Positions 1 to 12,055 of a DNA stretch of 64,000 bases are shown here, one piece after another. The stretch is from Begonia masoniana (taxonomy: Eukaryota; Streptophyta; Magnoliopsida; Cucurbitales; Begoniaceae): assembly GCA_022432975.1 (NCBI GenBank), contig CM039508.1, forward strand, positions 28,138,788 to 28,202,787, in the 5' to 3' direction. Each line of letters starts with the position of its first letter. Positions within the stretch are counted from its first letter, which is position 1. Position numbers and translations under genes: made by a program. Under the pieces are notes generated by a model. It was not told the origin of the DNA. It saw only the letters and a program-made list of their open reading frames with translations, and ran no database searches.

Positions 1-357
1 TTTCGTGAAGGACTTTATGAGTATATCTCTCCATTTTAAAGTGTGACATTCAAGGTTTTCGATGAAATTGGATTCCAGCTAGTTTTGTGTTATCTGAGAG
101 ATTTAAGGTTTATGTAAGTTGATTTTTCCATTGGATGTGAGAAACGACGAAAGGAGACAATTTTGGCGACTTTTTACCGCTAGAAATAGCAAAAGTGTCT
201 ACCACTGTGCATGATTAGTCAGCACTTCAACCTTTGCAGCTGGAAACAAAGCCTAACAGATATCGACCCCTTGGAGAGGTCAGTCGACACCTTGAAGGGT
301 TGACACTTTAGTAAAAGCGTCGACCCCTGTTAAACCCTAGAGGATTAAAGGTTGACT
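1..357. other. unassigned repeat-like sequence with GTCGAC motifs
   Basis: There is no credible reading frame. Between about 230 and 335 the stretch has several GTCGAC-type words (TCAGTCGACACCTTG, GCGTCGACCCC) with TTGACAC words between them. They resemble the GGTCGACAC array at 10070-10345, so this may be part of another LTR of that kind. It abuts the truncated copia LTR near position 358. I could not find LTR ends because the left part lies outside the window. Confidence 0.3.
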
Positions 358-716
358 CTTGCTAGAAGAATAAAGCAATCTCACCAAATTAACTGATGAC
401 ACAACTCGAGTAACTTTGGCTCTTAATAATCAGAACTGGTAGAATTGTAGACCTCGTCCACACGAAGAACACTCTGAAATTTTGGCTGAATCGTAGAAGA
501 ATTGACTATTTGATCTTTCACACAAAGATCGTAAAAACATAAAGAAAAACATCTCCTTTTTTTATTCTCTCTAGTCGTCTTTACTCAAATTTTCTCTCTA
601 TGCTATTTTTTCTCTCTTCAATCTCCCTTTTCCAAAACCACTTATCCCTCTCTTTTTATTTTTATTTTTAATTTTTTTGCATGGTGGACCGACCTCAAAG
701 AGAGGCAGAACCCAAC
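358..716 (-). repeat. truncated 3' LTR of copia element 1
   Basis: This aligns by eye with the downstream part of the LTR at 8707-9261. Shared words include CAATCTCACCAA versus CGATCTCACCAA, the phrase around CACGAAGAACACT, and the CTCAAAGAGAGGC end. About 200 bp equivalent to 8707-8924 is missing, so the LTR is truncated at about 358. Divergence from the 5' LTR is high, which means an old insertion. Confidence 0.75.
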
Positions 717-2470
717 GAATCTCTCCCTGCATCTCATTCGAAGGGCTCCATCATTCTCGCTTTCTGCTTGCAACTCTCAAGCTTCTCCTTAAGCAATGAC
801 TTCGTCATCATATCAGACTCAATTCTCATCGGTGGGAATCTTGTCAACAAGCAATTCATGTGCTTAGCCATTATCTCGCACTTGATGGTATCAAACATTA
901 ATATATTTGGATCTTGCATGAAACATCAAATTCTTATAAAGATTAATATCACTCTGACGTCACAATAGAGAACATATTTTTCGTGTGAAATACCTAATTC
1001 TTGTAGGAACCTTCTCATCCACAAAACTTCCTTGCAAGCTTCAGTAATAGCTAAACATTTTGCTTCTTTAGTCGAGTGCACAATACTTTTTTGCAATATG
1101 GATTGTCAACATGCATCTACCCCTTGAAAAGTAATCATATGTCCAAAAGTTGATTTTCTCGAATCGATATCTCCTGCCAAATCAGAATTTGTATAACCAT
1201 ACATCACATGCTCCTCATTAACATAGCATAAACATGTCTTGTTAGCACCTATGAGATATATAAAAATTCATTTAACTGCTGCCCAATGTTCTTTTTCTGG
1301 ATCAAACTACTCCGATGACATGAACAATGTCTGGATGAGTGCACACTAGAGTATACATCAAACTACCCATTCTTGATGCATAAAGTACTTTACTGATACC
1401 TTCTTTCTCTTTATCACTTTAGGACTGTCTGGAACCTAACTTAAAATGATTTGCAAGTTGAGAAGAAACAAATTTTGCATTATGAATCTCTAAAGTACTT
1501 TTTCAACATTCTTTCATAAGATAACAACAATCTTCTATTATGTTTGTCGCAAGTAATTTTCATACCCAAAATTTTTTTCTAGATCCCTAGTCTTTCTTTC
1601 TAAAGGACTTACTGAGCTCCATCTGTAGCATGTCAATCTTCTTGACTTCTTGACCCATAATAAAAATATCATCTATGTACAGTAGTAGAATGATAAAATC
1701 ATCACTAGCGTCTCTTTTTATAAATACATAGTGGTCGAAATTAGTCCTATTGAATCCTTGACTTGCCATGAAAGATTCAAATTTCTTGTACACTGTATCG
1801 CTGCTTGCTTCAAGTCGTATAAGTCTTTCTTTAGTTTACAAACCAGATGTCCTTTGTCTTTGACTTTGAACCCCTTGGGTTGTTCCATGTATATTTCCTC
1901 TATCAAATCTCCATGAAGAAATGCAGTCTTCACATCAAGTTGTTGAATCTCTAGATTCAAACAGAGATTCAAACAAGTAGCCAAATCCAAAACTGTTACG
2001 AGAGATGTTATCTTCACAACTGAAGAGAAAATTTCATCAAAATCAATACTTTTCTTCTAACTATATTCTTTCACCACCAATCTAGTTTTATACCTTAGTT
2101 GTGAGCAATTGTTGTCAGATTTTAATTTGTAGACCAATTTATTTTTCAGAGATCGCTTGACTTTAGGAAACTTTTACCAATCATATGTATGGTTCTCATG
2201 CAAAGAATTTATTTTCTATTGTATGGCTTTTTGCAACTGTGTTTTATGCTTATGACACAAAGATTCCTAGTAAATTTCTAGCTCTCCCCCCATTTGTAAG
2301 CATCACATACTCATGGATGGAATATCTCCTAGAACATTCTTGATCTCTTGTTGATCTTCTTTCGGACATTGATGTTGAAAATCTTCTTCAATCTGATCAA
2401 TCGATTAAACCCTATCATTTCTAGAAATACCTTGATCAACAATATCACTATGGTCTTCCTCTTTGACTCC
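717..2470 (-). pseudogene. copia element 1 reverse transcriptase and RNase H remnant
   Basis: Minus-strand frames at 2017-1718 and 1793-1587 give typical copia RT: an [16 protein letters not shown] stretch (first catalytic Asp), a MEQPKGF motif, then LLLYIDDIFI, which holds the YxDD active-site box as YIDD. Further down, about 1200-720, are RNase H remnants (MYGYTNSDLAGD, DSRKST) and a tail recalling the usual copia end (DMMTKSLLKEKLE). Several frameshifts and stops separate the pieces. The sequence ends at the CCTAT target duplication at 2471-2475, where a solo LTR is inserted. Confidence 0.85.
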
Positions 2471-2475
2471 CCTAT

Positions 2476-4235
2476 TGATAAGTGTGTAATTTACACACTT
2501 ATTTATACTTTTTACACTTGATTTGATAAGTTTATTCTCAAGTGTGTGAAAGTATTTGATGAGTTTTGTTTAAGTGTGCAGAAAACATATTTAAAACAGG
2601 GAGAAAGACAAAATAGTGGTAAAAACAATGAACATGGCAATCGATCTCCACAAATTCCAGCGATTGACCGCCACAATATCCAAAAACAACAGAAATTTTG
2701 CACAATAAAAACAGAGGATGTGGCGATCAACCGCCACCGTCCAGCTATTAATCACCACATTAATTCAATTTTAGAAAGTTCGCTGCTGGGCCGTCAATGT
2801 AAGAATCAGAGAATCAAAGTCATTGATCTAATTAGAGGAAGGATATAACCTAAAACAAAGCAACAGAAGAGGAGAGTCAACGATTTTGGAAACAAGCAGT
2901 GATTCGGTGGGGAGCGATTTTGGAAAGAAGCAGCGGATTCTGAGCGCTTGGAGATTTCTTGAAGCTTTCACCGCGGAGATTTCTTGAGATATATATGTTT
3001 TCACAGAGAGACAGAGCTCTCGGCAGAGGGGGCGATTTTAGCAAGCATTAAAAACCTAAAAGCAGAGCCTTCGGCGACTTGGAGAGAGTTTCAGCCAAGG
3101 AGAGAGCTTGGGCCGAGGAGGGAGCTTAGGCGATTTGGGCGATTTACAGAGCAGCGATCACGATTTCGGCGAGTCTGCGATTTTGAGAGCAGAGGGTGAG
3201 CAGCGAGATTCTGGCGCGCAGCAGCTCGGCGAGATTCAGGCGAGCGTGGCTGGCGGCGAGCAGCGATTCATCGATTCAGCAGAGAGCAGCTCCAGCAATT
3301 GAGGCGAACGACGAGCCTCTGGTGCGCAGCATTTGGCGAGTGAGAGAGCAGAACCAGAGGGGCGATTCTAGCGAGAGTCTTCTGCGATTCTGGCGAACAA
3401 TAGCAGAAGAGAAGTTTTAATATTTAGCATACTTTTATTTATTTTTATTTAACTTTTATTCATGAAAACCATTAACTTCATCATTATTATTATTATTTAT
3501 GTTTTCGATTATATTAGCATGAACTAACTTTTTTAACTAGGGCTACGATGTAGCCAGACGATAATTGTTTTATGTTCTTCGTTTAATTATATTTACTGAG
3601 TATTTCTTCCAATATTGTTGACGCATTTAATTTCTGTTCTTAAAGCCTGTAAATTTCTGGCCAATCTTTACTTGATTATTGGGGAGTTTTGAGACCGAGA
3701 GGTGATAAACAAATGTGCACTGAAATTAATGTCATGAATATACGTAGGCTAGAGATAGTTACGGTATTTGTGTGATCACTGTGATTTCTTGATTTATTCG
3801 TATTTGATTAATGTAGGATTTGAGACTGAGAAGTGATAACCCATTAATCAGATAAACTACGCAATGCTCGAGAGAGATTGTGTTAGAATTTAGTGAAATC
3901 GATCATCAACATAGGAAGAATATTTATGAATATGATTGCGAAGAACTGAAATAAATATTGTCTTGGTGAAATCGTAGTACCTAGGTTTTTATCAATTTGA
4001 TTTAATCTCAGTTTATTTGTTTTGCTATTTTAATTTAGTTTATTTTTATTGTTTTAATTATTTTAGTTGTTTATTTTAATTTCAATCCTTGAAAACCATA
4101 AAAACGTGTGTTCAATTTAGAATTAAGATTAATTATTTTGATTATTAATTAACAAGTCCTCGTGGGTTCGACACTCTATTTTATCACTATATTACTTGTT
4201 GCGACTCGTACACTTGCGAAATATTTTGCACAACA
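2476..4235 (+). mobile_element. Ty3/gypsy-type solo LTR, 1760 bp, with 5-bp TSD CCTAT
   Basis: It begins TGATAAGTGTG and ends TTTGCACAACA, and is flanked by identical CCTAT copies at 2471-2475 and 4236-4240. Copia pol resumes directly on both sides, so this is a clean insertion. The end carries TGGGTTCGACACTC and GCGACTCGTACACTTGCG, phrases typical of the 3' end of Tat/Athila-type LTRs next to the primer site; the lineage call is from memory. No internal region remains, so it is a solo LTR. Short Arg/Ser-rich frames at 2984-3420 lie inside it and are not taken as genes. Confidence 0.88.
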
Positions 4236-4240
4236 CCTAT

Positions 4241-5884
4241 AATTCTCAATCACTAAATGTGTACTAACCGGATCTAAACTAGCAGAAAATTCTAGAAATG
4301 AGTGACATCTCTCTAATTTATCAGTTTCAACTAACTGGTCTTTTAAGAAAATATTATCTCTGCTTCTTACCATCTTTTCAGTAATTGGATCTCAAAATTT
4401 GTACCCAAACTCATCATGTAATTAGTGTAAGAAAATACACTCTTTGGCTTTATTATCCAATTTAGATTGTTCATCTTTAGGAATCTGAACATAAAGTTTG
4501 CACCTAAACACTATCAATTGCTTATAAGAAATATCTTTCCCGGTCCAAACTCGTTTAGGAACATCACCATCTAGCGTAGCTGAAGGAGAAAGGTTAATCA
4601 AGTCAATTGCGGTTCTCAAAGCTTCACCTCAAAAAAGTTTAGATAACTGGGCATCAAAGAACATACACTTGATCCTTTCTTGAATCGTTCTACTCCTGAC
4701 AAGAATTTTTAGGCACATTCTTCTCAAGTTTAATACCTTGGCTCTTACAATATTTTTCAAACAACCCTCTATATTTACCATCATTATCAACTTTGACACC
4801 TTTAAGTTTTCTTTTGGTTTCTCTCTCTACCCTTGCATGAAATTCTTTGAAAATTTCTAATATTTGATATTTTATTTTCTAAGTAAAAGTAAACACCTTT
4901 CGTGAGTGATCATAAAAAATGTAAAAAAATAATATGCACAACGAAATGTCTTATTTTGCATACTACAGACATATATGTATGAATCAAATCAAGAATCAGA
5001 TGTCCCTTGGAGGGTAGATACTCTGAAACACAAGCTTATTAGATTTTCCAGACAAATAATGCACACAAGTCTTTAAACTTGAGGAACTAAAACTAGACAA
5101 AAGCCACTTCTTGACAAGTGTCTGAAGCCCGTTCTCACTAATGTGACAAGTCTCTAATGCTAAAGCTCAATATCATTTGACTGCTCGGTGACGTTTATTT
5201 TTTTGTTTACATAACTTCGTCTGTATGTAGTAAAGAGTATTGATCTTCTTTCCTCTAGCTATAATTAGGGAACCATTGACGAGTTTCCATTTACCACCAC
5301 CAAAATAGTTAACAAAATCTTCATCATCTAGCTTACCAGTAGATAACGAATTCAACCTAATATCTATAACATGTCTTAACATCTCTCAATGTCAACTTGC
5401 AGCCTTAATTGGTTTCTAGATTAATATCTCCAATTTGAACAATCTTTGATGCAACATTGTTTTCCATCTTTATTTGGCCATAATCACCACTAGTGTAGGA
5501 TGATAAGTATTCACCATGTGACGTAACATGATACAAAATACCAAAATCAATAATCCAAGTACATAGTTGAAGTCTCAAAGTCACACAACCTCATCATAGG
5601 CAGTACTCACATCATCATCAACAGTAATAGTAGTAGTCTCTATGTCAATGTCATACTCACTATCTTTTCCTTTGGATTTTTTTTTCTTTCATACTCTACA
5701 ATTCCTTTTCATATGTCCCAGCTTCCCACAATAAAAATATTTCATTGTTTTTTTTTTTGACTTAAATCTTCCTCTGGATGAACTAGTTCTTTACTATGGC
5801 CTTGACGTTATCTTTCTTGTTTCTCAGTAATAATAACACCTCCACCAGAAGTATTACTCGAATCCTCTTCTAACTTCTTTGTTG
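4241..5884 (-). pseudogene. copia element 1 integrase, protease/pre-integrase and gag zinc-knuckle remnant
   Basis: Read on the minus strand, 5382-5173 gives a GAG-pre-integrase segment (DIRLNSLSTGKLDDE, then WKLVNGSLIIARGKK). The frame at 4619-4422 gives the post-integrase segment (PKRVWTGKD, FRCKLYV, KLDNKAKECIFL). Around 5750-5680 lies a degraded zinc-knuckle region, and 5880-5800 gives KKLEEDSSNTSGGG of gag. Several stops interrupt it. The right end meets the 5885-8046 solo LTR and gag continues at 8047. Confidence 0.8.
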
Positions 5885-8046
5885 TACAGTAGTCAAGAAT
5901 TTCTGGTAAGATTTAATTTTGTATTCAAAGTAAAATTGATAATTTATATTAATATTATAATGATTATGGAGAATTTGGAAAAAATAATACAAGTAGAAGC
6001 TAAAAAGACATTTGGAGTGCACCTTGTAAGCCCAACCAAGTGAAAAAGATGAACTAGTGCATGTAGCACGTGTTAAGAGTGCTAGAGGCGTAAAAAGGCA
6101 ATCAAGAGGCGTGTTGGTAGCGTCCAGGCATATGGCCAGCACAACCCTCCCGCGCCCAGACCTTCCAAAAATGTGTGTTTTTTTTTTTTTTTTTATATTT
6201 TAGGGTTTTCAAATTTAATATTTCTGAACTTATTAAGATTTCCTATATTTTTAGGGATATTTTGAGTTATTTACAATTATTTTTATGGTTTATTTGAATT
6301 CTATTTAAACACCCATTTTGTACTAATTTATGCAATCAAAATAAACGTTAAACCTAATCCTAAAAACACATTATTTTGTCCAGAACTAGCGAGTTGCCTC
6401 TTTGTTTCTGCAGAATCTTCAAGTAAGGCTAAACTCAATAGACTTTGACAGTAAACACATGAGTTTACATGCTTGAGATAGACGGTTAGGATTTTCATGA
6501 TTGTTAGAGTTTCTTCATGAAAATCATTCGATTATAGTTATTCCCTCACTTTATTTCACTAATACACGACAACCATATGGGTAGGTTAATTCAAAGGTAA
6601 AGGATACCCATCGTGAGAAAAAGTCTACATACTAAGGACTCGAGGTAAGAGATGTTTGTATGTGTTTGGCAGGTTGGCCTGCATTACAAAGTGCTAGGTT
6701 ATCTTTTTACATTTTATTGATACTTAAGGATGTGTTTTATTTAGATGTTCATGATGATGCTTATTGGGATGTTTTCTGAGATGTTTTATTTTTATTAGAG
6801 AATTTGATGGTAATGACGATGATATTTCTAAAAGATATATTATATTATAGGTTCTTGAACATGACATATTAATGGACTTAAGTGATGTTTTATACGTTGA
6901 CCCGTCGGTCTGCATCATAAAGTGATAGGTTAAGTAGTTTCTTTACGATAAGATTTTGAGGACTTGTTTGTTATTACGTTACGACATTAATGACTTGAGA
7001 ATTTGTTTAATCGTTATGATAGGATGAGGTTTACGATTGTTGTTATATTTTATGATTATATTGATGATGTTGATGCTCGATGATAAGTTATAGTATAGAC
7101 TTTTGATTGTTATGTATTGTTAAATTATATGATTATATTGACGATGATGTCGCTAGAAGATGTTATAGTATAGACTTTTGATTGTGATTTTTGTTTGGTG
7201 ATATGATTATATTGACAACGATGTCGCTCGAGGATACCATTTGTTTGATGATTTGATAGATATAAAAATATTGATGCTTTTATGATACGTGGTAAGTTAT
7301 GATTGAATAGAAAGAATAGACGAATTGAGGATATACTATGTTTGCGTCGTATGTTTATGTATGACTCATGCATCACGAAAAAGAATTTATGTTAACAAAG
7401 ATTTAGAAAAAACAAAGAAAGAAAGACTGATATAAAAGACAAATAGAAAGACAGAAAGATTAGAGAATGGCTGAATAAACGTAACTTTTGTTGTGAAGTG
7501 ATATTAGGAGTTGGCTCTCCTATAAGACGAGATCATGAGATACCTTCTCACTTCCCTAGACTGAATTACCTCTACAAATGGACATTTAGAAAGAATCAAG
7601 ACTTTTTTTTTACAAAAATTGCATATGCATACATGTTCATGATAGTTTATGCATATTTTATTGAGTGTTAGACTCATAGTTTGAATTTTGTGATGTATGT
7701 GATGAATTTTATGATGTGCACGATGAAAGAAATGAATGAAAGATGCAGTAGAAGAGATGCTCTCATGGCAAGATTATTTGGTGTTAATACAAATAACGAT
7801 TTACGTTTTATTTCTATCCGAGTTTAAAAGATATTTTATATAATTTATTATTTAGTTATGTTTATGGATCGAATTGATTAAGTATTGTTTTCAAATGACT
7901 ATTTGAGATCGTTGATTTGATTTTAATGAACACTTACGGATTTTAAGACTTTCGTTGTACGTTTTCAATGAAGTTATTTCAAAATTTTTATGGACTCTTT
8001 TAAAAAAAACATGTACAGTAGAAACGATGCGCTACAGGGCGTTACA
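5885..8046 (-). mobile_element. solo LTR (TGTAACG...-type), 2162 bp, inside copia element 1 gag
   Basis: Copia gag stops at about 5884 and resumes at 8047. The right end is GGGCGTTACA, whose reverse complement TGTAACGCCC matches the start of the other large LTRs here. Flanking duplications are TGTTG (5880-5884) and CGTTG (8047-8051), four of five matching. The left end reads TACAG, so a terminal base has probably mutated. It contains about three copies of a roughly 75-bp repeat (7050-7260) built on TATGATTATATTGA. No internal coding region is present. Confidence 0.7.
7050..7260. repeat. short tandem repeat inside solo LTR, about 75-bp unit
   Basis: Three degenerate copies, each starting with TATGATTATATTGA, then GATGATGT/GATGTCGCT, then TATAGTATAGACTTTTGATT in the first two. 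The placement mirrors the larger arrays in the other solo LTRs. Confidence 0.6.
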
Positions 8047-8690
8047 CGTTGAGTCAATGATTTTTAACCATACCTAGAGTTAATATACCATTTGGCGCTG
8101 AGTTGCTAATGGTAACTGCAAGTGTTTCCCAATTGTCTAACATAAAACTAAGCAAAAAAAAAACCTGTAATTCATCATCTAACATGATACCCACACCCAG
8201 CACCTAATTCACTGAACCCTAAAATTGGTTCATGTGCTTGTTGATACTACGTCCATCTACATATTTCAAATTCACGAGTCTTTTAATTATAAGACCTTTA
8301 TTTTGAGCACTTTGGTTTTCAAACAATTATTCTAATTCTTCCACAGTTGATCGACTCTAGTCTCTGTAGTAATATTGTGAAATAGACTTGCATCAACCCA
8401 ATGTCTGATATAAATGACACATTTTCGATGCATCAATTCCCAATCTCAATTTGTCTCGCCTCTGGTCTCGTTGCATCCCCATTAATTGACTCATGAATAT
8501 CTTTATAGAAAAACATATATTCCATCATAGGTTTCCATATATAATAATTGTCTATTTCAATTTTATTCTCAAACCTGATTTCTCAGTCATTTTAATTCAA
8601 ATAAGAAATCTAAGAAAAAATATAAAATTACAAACTTTATTGACTATAGTGAAACCTGACCAAACTAGACTACTAGACTATCTAGCAATC
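8047..8690 (-). pseudogene. copia element 1 gag N-terminal remnant
   Basis: The minus-strand frame near 8140-8050 gives NWETLAVTISNSAPNG and LTLGMVKNH, a recognisable copia gag segment (normally ending in SLLNEE). The rest toward 8690 has stops and frameshifts. It lies between the primer binding site at 8691-8706 and the solo LTR at 5885-8046, so the gag order is correct for a minus-strand copia. Confidence 0.65.
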
Positions 8691-8706
8691 TGATTATGAT
8701 ACCACT
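8691..8706 (-). other. primer binding site of copia element 1
   Basis: The minus strand reads AGTGGTATCATAATCA immediately inside the 5' LTR. TGGTATCA is the usual complement to the 3' end of initiator methionine tRNA used by copia elements. Confidence 0.7.
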
Positions 8707-9261
8707 TGTTGCGAAAACGGTCTAAATTATTATACCAATTAATAATACGCCACAAACTAAAGTACAAAATAACTAGACACTGAATTTAACGTGGTTCGAC
8801 AATGTGCCTACATCCACAGGACCAAAATCATATTTGATCTTCACTATCAAATAATGAGTACACTATAATAAAATAGAAGAAACAACAGTAAGAGCGATTA
8901 ATGTCGAGAATCAATATTCTCGGCAAACAAGAGAAAAATAGAGCGATCTCACCAATCTTATTGGCGACACAACTCGATTGACTTTTGCTCTTCAATAATC
9001 AGAATCAATATAATTATAGATCTCGTCGACACGAAGAACACTATGAAATTTTGGCTAAAATAGAGAATAATTAACTGTTCAATCTTGGACACAAAGATCA
9101 GGAAACTTTAAAAATTTCTCTCTCTAGCCTTACTCATTCAAAATCTCTCTATTTTATTTTTCTCTCTCTTCAAGTTCCATTTTTAAAAATTACTTATCTC
9201 TTTTTTTTATTTTTATTGTTTTTATATTGTTGCCCACCTCAAAGAGAGGCCGAACCAAACA
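8707..9261 (-). repeat. 5' LTR of copia element 1, 555 bp
   Basis: Plus-strand ends are TGTTGCGAAAACGG and CGAACCAAACA, so the minus-strand LTR also has TG...CA ends. The inner end abuts the primer binding site. It matches the truncated 3' LTR at 358-716 over its outer part. Confidence 0.8.
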
Positions 9262-9864
9262 ATGACTAATTATAAAAACTTCAATGTGGCATGAATTTTT
9301 TTTATATTTGTATTCAATATGAAAAGTATTTGTTCTTAAGAAATTGCATTAGCTCAACAAACTACTGTATAAACAACAAAGGCACCGAGACTATAAACAA
9401 CTAGTTAAAAGGCTAAAGACAACCATGTGCAAGTGCAACTAGATTACCATATAATAGGTCATAAAATATAGTAGAATAATGAGACAAGCTGTGCAGTTGT
9501 AGTTTACACTGTATCTTATATATAACGGAGAAAGAAAGAATGTTTAAATTGATTTTTTTATGTTATATCAAGGATATCTCCATGTCATTAGGTGCCTGAT
9601 GTTAAACCTTTTTGGGTGGAGAGCGTAATTTGAAGTCATTAAACGTAATGTTCTCTCAGCAAGTGCGCTCATGAGGATTAAACTTGTATGTTGGTTCCCA
9701 GGGAAGATAAGGTGTTATCAGCTCAATCAACACTTGTTAGTTAATTATTCATATGACCTACATGCTTTAGAGGACCTATGTGAAATGACGAGAGAGAGAC
9801 TAATTACTTAGATGATCTACATGGATATGTAGAGAGAGAAAGAGATAGGACAAACAACTACATT
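9262..9864. other. gene-free spacer
   Basis: AT-rich sequence with no open frame of note, no recognisable repeat termini and no motif arrays. I see nothing to annotate. Confidence 0.5.
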
Positions 9865-12055
9865 TGTAACGACCCACCATGGGCTGCCACAATTTTGGAC
9901 GTAAATGTATTTTTTTCATTGAAAATTGAAATCGGTTTCGAGGCCTTGAAATACTTTAGTAACCCTTAGAAAACGTATTTAAAAGATTCATTAGAGGTAG
10001 GGTTGAATTACATTTGAAATCAAAATTTTAAAGAAAATAACCAAAATAGAAGGAGTGTCTGCTGGTCAACGCCTATATAGATCGGTCGACACTTCAATCG
10101 GCTCTGTATTCATAGGTCGACCTTTGCGGTTGACACATTGTACACTTTTGTACAGACCGGTCGACACCTGCACAGACAAGTCGACACTTTGGTTCGCTCT
10201 ACTCTCACCGGTCGATCCTGGTGGTCGACACATTGTACACTTTTATACAGACCGGTCGACACCTGCATAGACAGGTCGACACTTTGGTCCGCTCTGCTCT
10301 CACCGGTCGATCCTGGTGGTCGACACATACCAAGTACGGTCGACACCTGAAGGCAGAATGCCGTCCTTATTACACCTATCACTTCTTTTTCCTCCCACAC
10401 TTGACCATTTTTACTTTCAACTCATCTTCCAATCACTTCATTTCATCTCTAAACTTCCTCCAACTCCCATAACCTAATTACATCCACTTAAAACTCTTCC
10501 CAAAACATAATTCCAACTCAAAATTTGTAAAACTGACTAGAAAACACGTAAAACACGTGGAAAACCCTTTAATCAAAACATTTGTTTCAAAACAAGGCAT
10601 CTTCCAAGCAAATCCCTAAATCATCAAAACCTACTATCCATTTTTCTAAATTCATAAACGTGTACAAAAAAAACTTGCTTGGAGCATAACCCACGGGTCG
10701 GAATCGCCTTGCCTAGCCCAAAACGCCGCCACGAGTACTATTCATCAACTTCAGGGAGAACTTCCTCACCTTCAACTTCTTCATCTATGTCACAAGGTTC
10801 AAACTATAAGTCTAATCCTTAGTAAGAGGTGTACGTATATATATATAATGCTCATGTAATACATGGTCCTTACGGACGGGTTTCATGGTCCATTACATGG
10901 ACAAGTGACATGGTCTCCCGAGAGGAACAAATCATGGTCATACTACCCCGACCCACGCTTAATCATTACATACATTACATATTATTGCTTTTCTTTACAT
11001 TTTCTTTTCATAAATCATGCATATAAAACATTTTTGTATGCTTCTTTGAGGAAACCATGATGCATGTAACATAATGCACATATAAACATAATCCTACAAC
11101 ATCAATACATAATCTACTCAAGGAAAACTCATTATCAAACAACCTCAGACAATTCATAGCACATCAAAACCGTCATATAAACGAAATCTCCTAGTACCCT
11201 TGTGATGTAGGGTCCTAATGGCCGAACACTTAACACACACTTACTTGGAATTCCTTAGCGATTTGTGCACTTTTTCTTAAGTCACAAACACTTGGAACAT
11301 TACAATTCCATCATCAATATTAGTCCAATCACAACACAATGCACGAACAAATTTAAACTTCTTATACCATCTCTTTAAAATTTCTGACATAACCTCTCCG
11401 TATTATGTATTTTTCCCCAATTTTCAAAACAATAAACAATTCGATAATTATAACTCTCCATTTCAATATGCAACCAGTAACACAATTCTTAAAATCAACA
11501 AAATTCATAAAATCGACAAACTCCTAAGGAGGAGTTTTTCTTACCTTTAATCTTCCGAAAAAGGGAAAATTCGGACCACATCATTCAAGAGGGAGGGAGA
11601 GGTTTCGGAACCCTAGCCAAAAACCACAAAACCTATGAAAATCAACTCAAACTTTAACTCAAATCCTAAAACTCATTCCACAAATCTTAAATATCACCTT
11701 GGAACTTCAAACCTGGAAGAAAGAGGAGAGAAATTGGCGTGAAAGATGGACGAAATTGTTGCTAGCGCGAGGCGAAGAGGAGAGAAAGAAAGAGAGGGAG
11801 GGAGCTGCTGCGTGAGGGAGGCAGAGAGAGAGAAAGAGTTAATAAAATTAAACTCAACTTTACCATTTTGCCCTTCAATCTAAATTTCTAACTAATGGTT
11901 TCGTAACCTGATAGTTTAAATTTTTGTAAATTCTTCGTTCAATTTAGCCACACGATTTAACTCATAACGTTCCAATAACATTTTTTCATTCATCAAATTA
12001 CTTTAAAATTCTCCATTTCTGGGCATAAATAATGATGAAAATTCTAGGTGTTACA
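9865..12055 (+). mobile_element. solo LTR (TGTAACGACCC...GTGTTACA), 2191 bp
   Basis: It begins TGTAACGACCCACCATGGG and ends TTCTAGGTGTTACA. Flanks are ACATT (9860-9864) and TCATT (12056-12060), matching at four of five bases. TGTAACG...GTTACA ends and multi-kilobase LTRs are typical of the Tekay/Del chromovirus group of Ty3/gypsy. Near 11195-11225 it has a GTGATGTAGGGTCCTAATGG phrase that recurs near 19890 and, inverted, near 40550, linking this LTR to the 15360 and 39825 LTRs. It holds the GGTCGACAC array at 10070-10345. No internal region follows. Confidence 0.8.
10070..10345. repeat. GGTCGACAC-rich tandem array in solo LTR
   Basis: At least ten GGTCGA or GTCGACA words occur at regular spacing, including two near-identical blocks of about 120 bp (from about 10112 and about 10232). 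The palindromic GTCGAC core makes the array rich in CpG. Short open frames on both strands here are by-products of the repeat. Confidence 0.85.

Larger units (their letters stand above)
358..9261 (-). mobile_element. decayed Ty1/copia retrotransposon (element 1), interrupted by two solo LTRs
   Basis: Order on the minus strand is 5' LTR (8707-9261), primer binding site, gag remnant, integrase remnant, reverse transcriptase and RNase H remnants, truncated 3' LTR (about 358-716). The coding parts are full of stops and frameshifts, so the copy is dead. Two later insertions split it: a Ty3/gypsy solo LTR at 2476-4235 inside pol, and a second solo LTR at 5885-8046 inside gag. The pre-integrase and RT residues resemble the Tork/Tnt1 side of copia, which is a guess from motif flavour only. 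Confidence 0.85.

Noticed and set aside
2984..3420. Arg/Ser/Glu-rich frames
   Set aside because: Three overlapping frames inside a solo LTR with exact duplication. Composition reflects GA-rich DNA rather than a protein family.
10055..10472. Overlapping open frames on both strands
   Set aside because: They follow the GGTCGACAC tandem repeat and have no family features.
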